Below are positions 63,324 through 64,000 of a stretch of DNA of 64,000 nucleotides, piece by piece; within the stretch, counting starts at the first letter, position 1; each line of letters starts with the position of its first letter. The translations under genes were made by a program, and so were the position numbers. The notes beneath the pieces were generated by a model. The model searched no databases. It saw only the letters and a program-made list of their open reading frames with translations, and had not been told where the DNA came from. Source of the stretch: CAZWDO01 sp964632485 [NCBI: uncultured bacterium] (GTDB taxonomy: Bacteria > JAGOEH01); the NCBI GenBank assembly GCA_964632485.1, contig CAZWDO010000001.1, positions 385,999 to 449,998 on the forward strand, in the 5' to 3' direction.

Positions 63324-64000
63324 AGACCCATTCCTGGGATTGCCGTCTGGCATCCATAACATAGTCAACGAGTTGGTCAATGGTCAATACACGTTTTTCT
63401 TCAAGCCAGGCTTTATACCATTCAACCGTACGGATGATGGTTTGATCTTCCCAAACCGGATTCCATCCCAGCAAATAGTGAGCGCGAGAGGCATCGAGCT
63501 GCAGCGTTCGCGTTTCCTTGTACTGAACGGATGTTTCGACATCAAAATGAAACCGAAGCCGGGGCCAGAGGCTCTGCATTTGCTCAACCATTTTTTTTAC
63601 TACAACACCTCGTTGATATAGTGGGCCAAAATTCCAACTAACGCCAAAATCGGTATGGCCTTCCGCCATCTTTTTCGCTAGTATCAGGTATCCCGTCAAG
63701 GGCTCCAGCGCGTGCTGCCAGGGACGAATAGAAGAAGGATTACGGATTAAAGTGGAACTATCGTTCATGCAACCGCGAATCAAATCGGGAATCAAACGAT
63801 CTTCTCCCCAGTCGCCGCCTCCAACGACGTTCCCGGCACGGACGGTGGCGATCAACGTCTCATGGCCCGCGCCATATTTTTCCGGAGGAAAAAAGGCTGA
63901 GCGGTACGATTGGACAACTATTTCCGCGCAGCTTTTTGAAGCGCTATAGGGATCGTTGCCACCCAGCGGATCATGCTCCCGGTATCCCCAAATAGACTCA
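63313..64000 (-). CDS. rfbG: CDP-glucose 4,6-dehydratase (5' end outside window)
   Basis: Makes CDP-4-keto-6-deoxyglucose, the branch point for CDP-linked 6-deoxy and dideoxy sugars. The frame stays open to the right edge. Visible: SIWGYREHDPLGGNDPYSASKSC with catalytic Tyr-x3-Lys (YSASK), then TVRAGNVVGGGDWGEDRLIPDLIRG, a signature of RfbG that separates it from dTDP-glucose dehydratases. The N-terminal Rossmann part lies beyond the window. The partner rfbF (CDP-glucose synthesis) would be expected upstream. It overlaps rfbC by 11 bases. Confidence 0.93.
   Translation of the reverse strand, partial: ESIWGYREHDPLGGNDPYSASKSCAEIVVQSYRSAFFPPEKYGAGHETLIATVRAGNVVGGGDWGEDRLIPDLIRGCMNDSSTLIRNPSSIRPWQHALEPLTGYLILAKKMAEGHTDFGVSWNFGPLYQRGVVVKKMVEQMQSLWPRLRFHFDVETSVQYKETRTLQLDASRAHYLLGWNPVWEDQTIIRTVEWYKAWLEEKRVLTIDQLVDYVMDARRQSQEWVCEI

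Noticed and set aside
1-64000. tRNA or rRNA genes
   Set aside because: No T-loop GTTCGA-type segment with matching acceptor stem and no conserved rRNA segment was recognised by reading. A covariance-model search would be decisive.

Overview
The window reads as chromosomal DNA of a Gram-negative, probably anaerobic bacterium of the Fibrobacteres-Chlorobi-Bacteroidetes (FCB) superphylum. Five predicted secreted proteins end in a type-A C-terminal sorting domain of the type IX (Por) secretion system. kdsD implies Kdo-containing lipopolysaccharide. Rubrerythrin and an Rnf/Nqr-type complex suggest anaerobic life. The clearest promoters are sigma70-like (TTGACA, 17 bases, TATAAT) rather than the Bacteroidetes -33/-7 type, so a deep FCB lineage such as Cloacimonadota, Marinimicrobia, Calditrichota or KSB1 is more likely than Bacteroidetes proper. 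I cannot resolve this further. No rRNA, tRNA, CRISPR array or intact insertion sequence was seen.

Layout. 1-5015 (+): M23 peptidase (cut by the edge), bactofilin, NusG-like regulator, kdsD, nitroreductase, DUF4330-like membrane protein. 5069-7576 (-): TPR protein and a MurA with Asp in place of the catalytic Cys. 7780-11182 (-): glnS-gltX behind a promoter and a possible 18-codon leader ORF. 11338-14756: AIM24-family protein and a GH18 secreted glycosidase, divergently transcribed, then a D-cysteine desulfhydrase-like enzyme. 14782-17413 (-): response regulator, CheC-type phosphatase and hybrid histidine kinase. 17634-36171 (-): envelope and secretion block with a lipoprotein, an outer-membrane barrel, a sorted subtilase, manC, and two giant sorted proteins of 2113 and 2032 residues, each behind a near-consensus promoter. 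36181-41066 (-): nfo-mscS, a CapA-like protein, a dicarboxylate/amino-acid symporter.

41163-47422 (-): a two-gene unit of a TPR protein and a 1740-residue protein joining a BrxC/PglY-like P-loop ATPase to a PglZ-like phosphatase domain. No other BREX genes are present. This is the best candidate for an undescribed system. 47514-50622 (-): sugar-type methyltransferase and a sorted BNR-repeat protein. 50732-51985: a structured GC-rich element and a small accessory pair, one gene ending in a near-perfect palindrome and the other built on 27-bp repeats. 52226-56319 (-): rnfD, rnfG, rnfE, rnfA and nqrF in one operon with no rnfC/nqrA or rnfB. 56381-57800: REP-like repeats interleaved with rubrerythrin and a small ferredoxin-fold regulator. 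57879-59289 (-): hicAB and a class A beta-lactamase-like serine hydrolase. 59528-64000 (-): a surface-sugar operon (rfbG, 3,5-epimerase, C-methyltransferase with an 11-base G tract, NAD-dependent reductase/epimerase, glycosyltransferase), probably making a CDP-linked, C-methylated 6-deoxyhexose for the cell surface.

The region is dominated by envelope biology: peptidoglycan shape, LPS and O-antigen sugars, and type IX-secreted surface proteins. Housekeeping operons and a few accessory islets lie between.
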